In this document: piece after piece, positions 63,241 to 64,000 of the stretch
Numbering within the stretch: position 1 is the stretch's first letter
Layout: the number at the start of each line of letters is the position of its first letter
NCBI RefSeq assembly: GCF_003852525.1
Contig: NZ_QAJL01000001.1
Span: 1,687,268 to 1,751,267 of the forward strand
DNA: 64,000 nt
Source of the DNA: Pedobacter sp. KBW06
Lineage (GTDB): Bacteria; Bacteroidota; Bacteroidia; Sphingobacteriales; Sphingobacteriaceae
Direction: 5' to 3'
The notes under the pieces: model-generated
The model's input: only the letters and a program-made list of their open reading frames with translations
The model's database searches: none
What the model was told of the DNA's origin: nothing
Program-made: the position numbers and the translations under genes

Positions 63241-63321
63241 AAAAAACCGTTGTTACTTTGAAGACATTCGAATATTTGCCCTTCAGCAAAGATTCGGGGA
63301 TGAAAAGAACAACGGTTTTTT
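63241..63321. terminator. Long hairpin terminator after the lyase-like gene
   Basis: AAAAAACCGTTGTT (63241-63254) pairs perfectly with AACAACGGTTTTTT (63308-63321). Inside, CTTTGAAG (63256-63263) can pair with CTTCA-AAG around a GC bulge. The A/T ends give a T-run in either direction. It lies 37 nt after the stop of the minus-strand lyase gene. The 53-nt loop is longer than usual for a terminator. Confidence 0.6.
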
Positions 63322-63358
63322 AAAATTTCTTCACAGAGAAGAACGTTATTATTGAGTA

Positions 63359-64000
63359 TTAATTGATCTTATTCACGGATAAATTATCATAATAGATATA
63401 ATCCGTCGTGCTCGTTTTCCAGTAGTCCTGGCTTCCCCCCCTGAAAGTATGAAAGGTAAGGTTATTGATCAGCCTTTTGCTGTCGTTGGTAGTCCAGCGG
63501 ATATCCGTGTCAAGAATTGTCGTTCCGTTAATGATGATCTGCGCGCGACCGTTTGTGCTGGAACCGGTATTGCTCTTGATGTACATGTGAACATGATACC
63601 AGACTCCTTTCTGAAGTGCTCCAGAAGCCGGAAAACGCTGGGTATAGGTATCGCCATATTCTGTGGGCTGATCTTTATGGTACACATAGGGCTGAAAAAA
63701 CACCCGGTTTGGGTTGCTATCCGGAGAATACCACATTAGCCTTAAACTACCACCATTACCATCCCAGCCAGGGTCTCCTCCTGTATTGCCTTCACCAACG
63801 GAAAATCCGAATCCAATTTTCCCTCCTCTGCTAAAGTTAAACTGACTATGAAATTTCACATCGAAATCCAGTTCATAAGCGCTGCCATCAGTGATGTCTA
63901 CATTGGTAACCATACCACCGGCACCAGAAAGCTGATTAGGGAGCAAGGTAACCCTCAGTCCATTGGTTCCATCTTTGCCATTGGTGATAAAGGCACGGGA
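63359..64000 (-). CDS. Polysaccharide-lyase-14-like secreted protein, 5' end beyond window
   Basis: The frame is open to the right edge, so the N-terminus is missing; 213 residues are visible. The beta-jelly-roll pattern of PL14-like alginate/glucuronan lyases is seen: KFHSQFNFSRGGKIGFGFSV (~50-70), GGSLRLMWYSPDS, FFQPYVYHKDQPTEYGDTYT, VWYHVHMYIKSN and the closing TFHTFRGGSQDYWKT with YIYYDNLSVNKI. A Met-like start at 63946 is only an internal TTG. The exact family (PL14 or a related concanavalin-like fold) cannot be settled from this part. A long hairpin terminator follows. Confidence 0.82.
   Translation of the reverse strand, partial: SRAFITNGKDGTNGLRVTLLPNQLSGAGGMVTNVDITDGSAYELDFDVKFHSQFNFSRGGKIGFGFSVGEGNTGGDPGWDGNGGSLRLMWYSPDSNPNRVFFQPYVYHKDQPTEYGDTYTQRFPASGALQKGVWYHVHMYIKSNTGSSTNGRAQIIINGTTILDTDIRWTTNDSKRLINNLTFHTFRGGSQDYWKTSTTDYIYYDNLSVNKIN

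Noticed and set aside
1..64000. tRNA, rRNA, insertion sequences or prophage genes
   Set aside because: No cloverleaf-like sequence, transposase motif or terminal inverted repeats were recognised by reading; an absence call without tools is not absolute.

Overview
The window comes from a Bacteroidota chromosome, most likely a Pedobacter-like member of the Sphingobacteriaceae. The evidence is a type VI secretion system of the Bacteroidota-specific subtype (T6SSiii, with tssN/O/P/R in place of tssJ/L/M), two SusC/SusD loci each headed by an ECF sigma factor and a FecR anti-sigma factor, a conserved SusC N-terminus (MKINAFNL...), and promoter-like TAnnTTTG elements. Genus-level placement is inference.

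Region 1 (1-21.8 kb) is a nearly complete T6SSiii. From the left edge it holds a Tle1-type phospholipase effector (cut by the window end), VgrG, a small lipoprotein, an unknown protein, four Hcp genes arranged as two B-A cassettes, and an NAD(P)H oxidoreductase. Next is the leftward operon tssO-tssO-tssP-tssR-tssH(clpV)-tssB-tssC. The baseplate and membrane genes follow on alternating strands: tssE-tssF (+), tssG (-), tssN-tssK (+). A spiked Hcp tube in a TssBC sheath, recycled by ClpV, would be anchored by TssN/O/P/R and deliver the lipase. No TssQ could be assigned with confidence.

Region 2 (22-44.4 kb) is nutrient uptake and general metabolism. A quinone-reductase-like gene is followed by a PUL-like unit on the minus strand: ECF sigma, FecR, SusC, SusD, and a beta-helix glycosidase-like protein with a PDZ tail. 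Next come an AraC regulator facing aldehyde dehydrogenase-DUF779, then an Ada-like zinc domain protein and an ATP-grasp ligase. A second ECF-FecR-SusC-SusD unit ends in a TlpA-like thioredoxin instead of a carbohydrate enzyme. Both fecR-susC gaps share a leader layout and carry plus-strand terminator-like hairpins, which suggests antisense RNAs.

Region 3 (44.5-62.3 kb) is a tight nine-gene minus-strand operon. It encodes two iterative, PUFA-synthase-like polyketide/lipid synthases (NMO-NMO-KS-AT-ACP-ACP-KR and KS-AT-DH-PPTase), a free ACP, an alpha/beta hydrolase, two GT1-type glycosyltransferases, two HxxxDG acyltransferases and a small membrane protein. This is the best candidate for an undescribed system: a predicted glycosylated, acylated secondary lipid.

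Region 4 (62.3-64 kb) is about 1 kb of non-coding DNA with a ten-unit 24-25-bp tandem repeat and a long hairpin terminator, then the C-terminal part of a polysaccharide-lyase-14-like protein that runs off the right edge.
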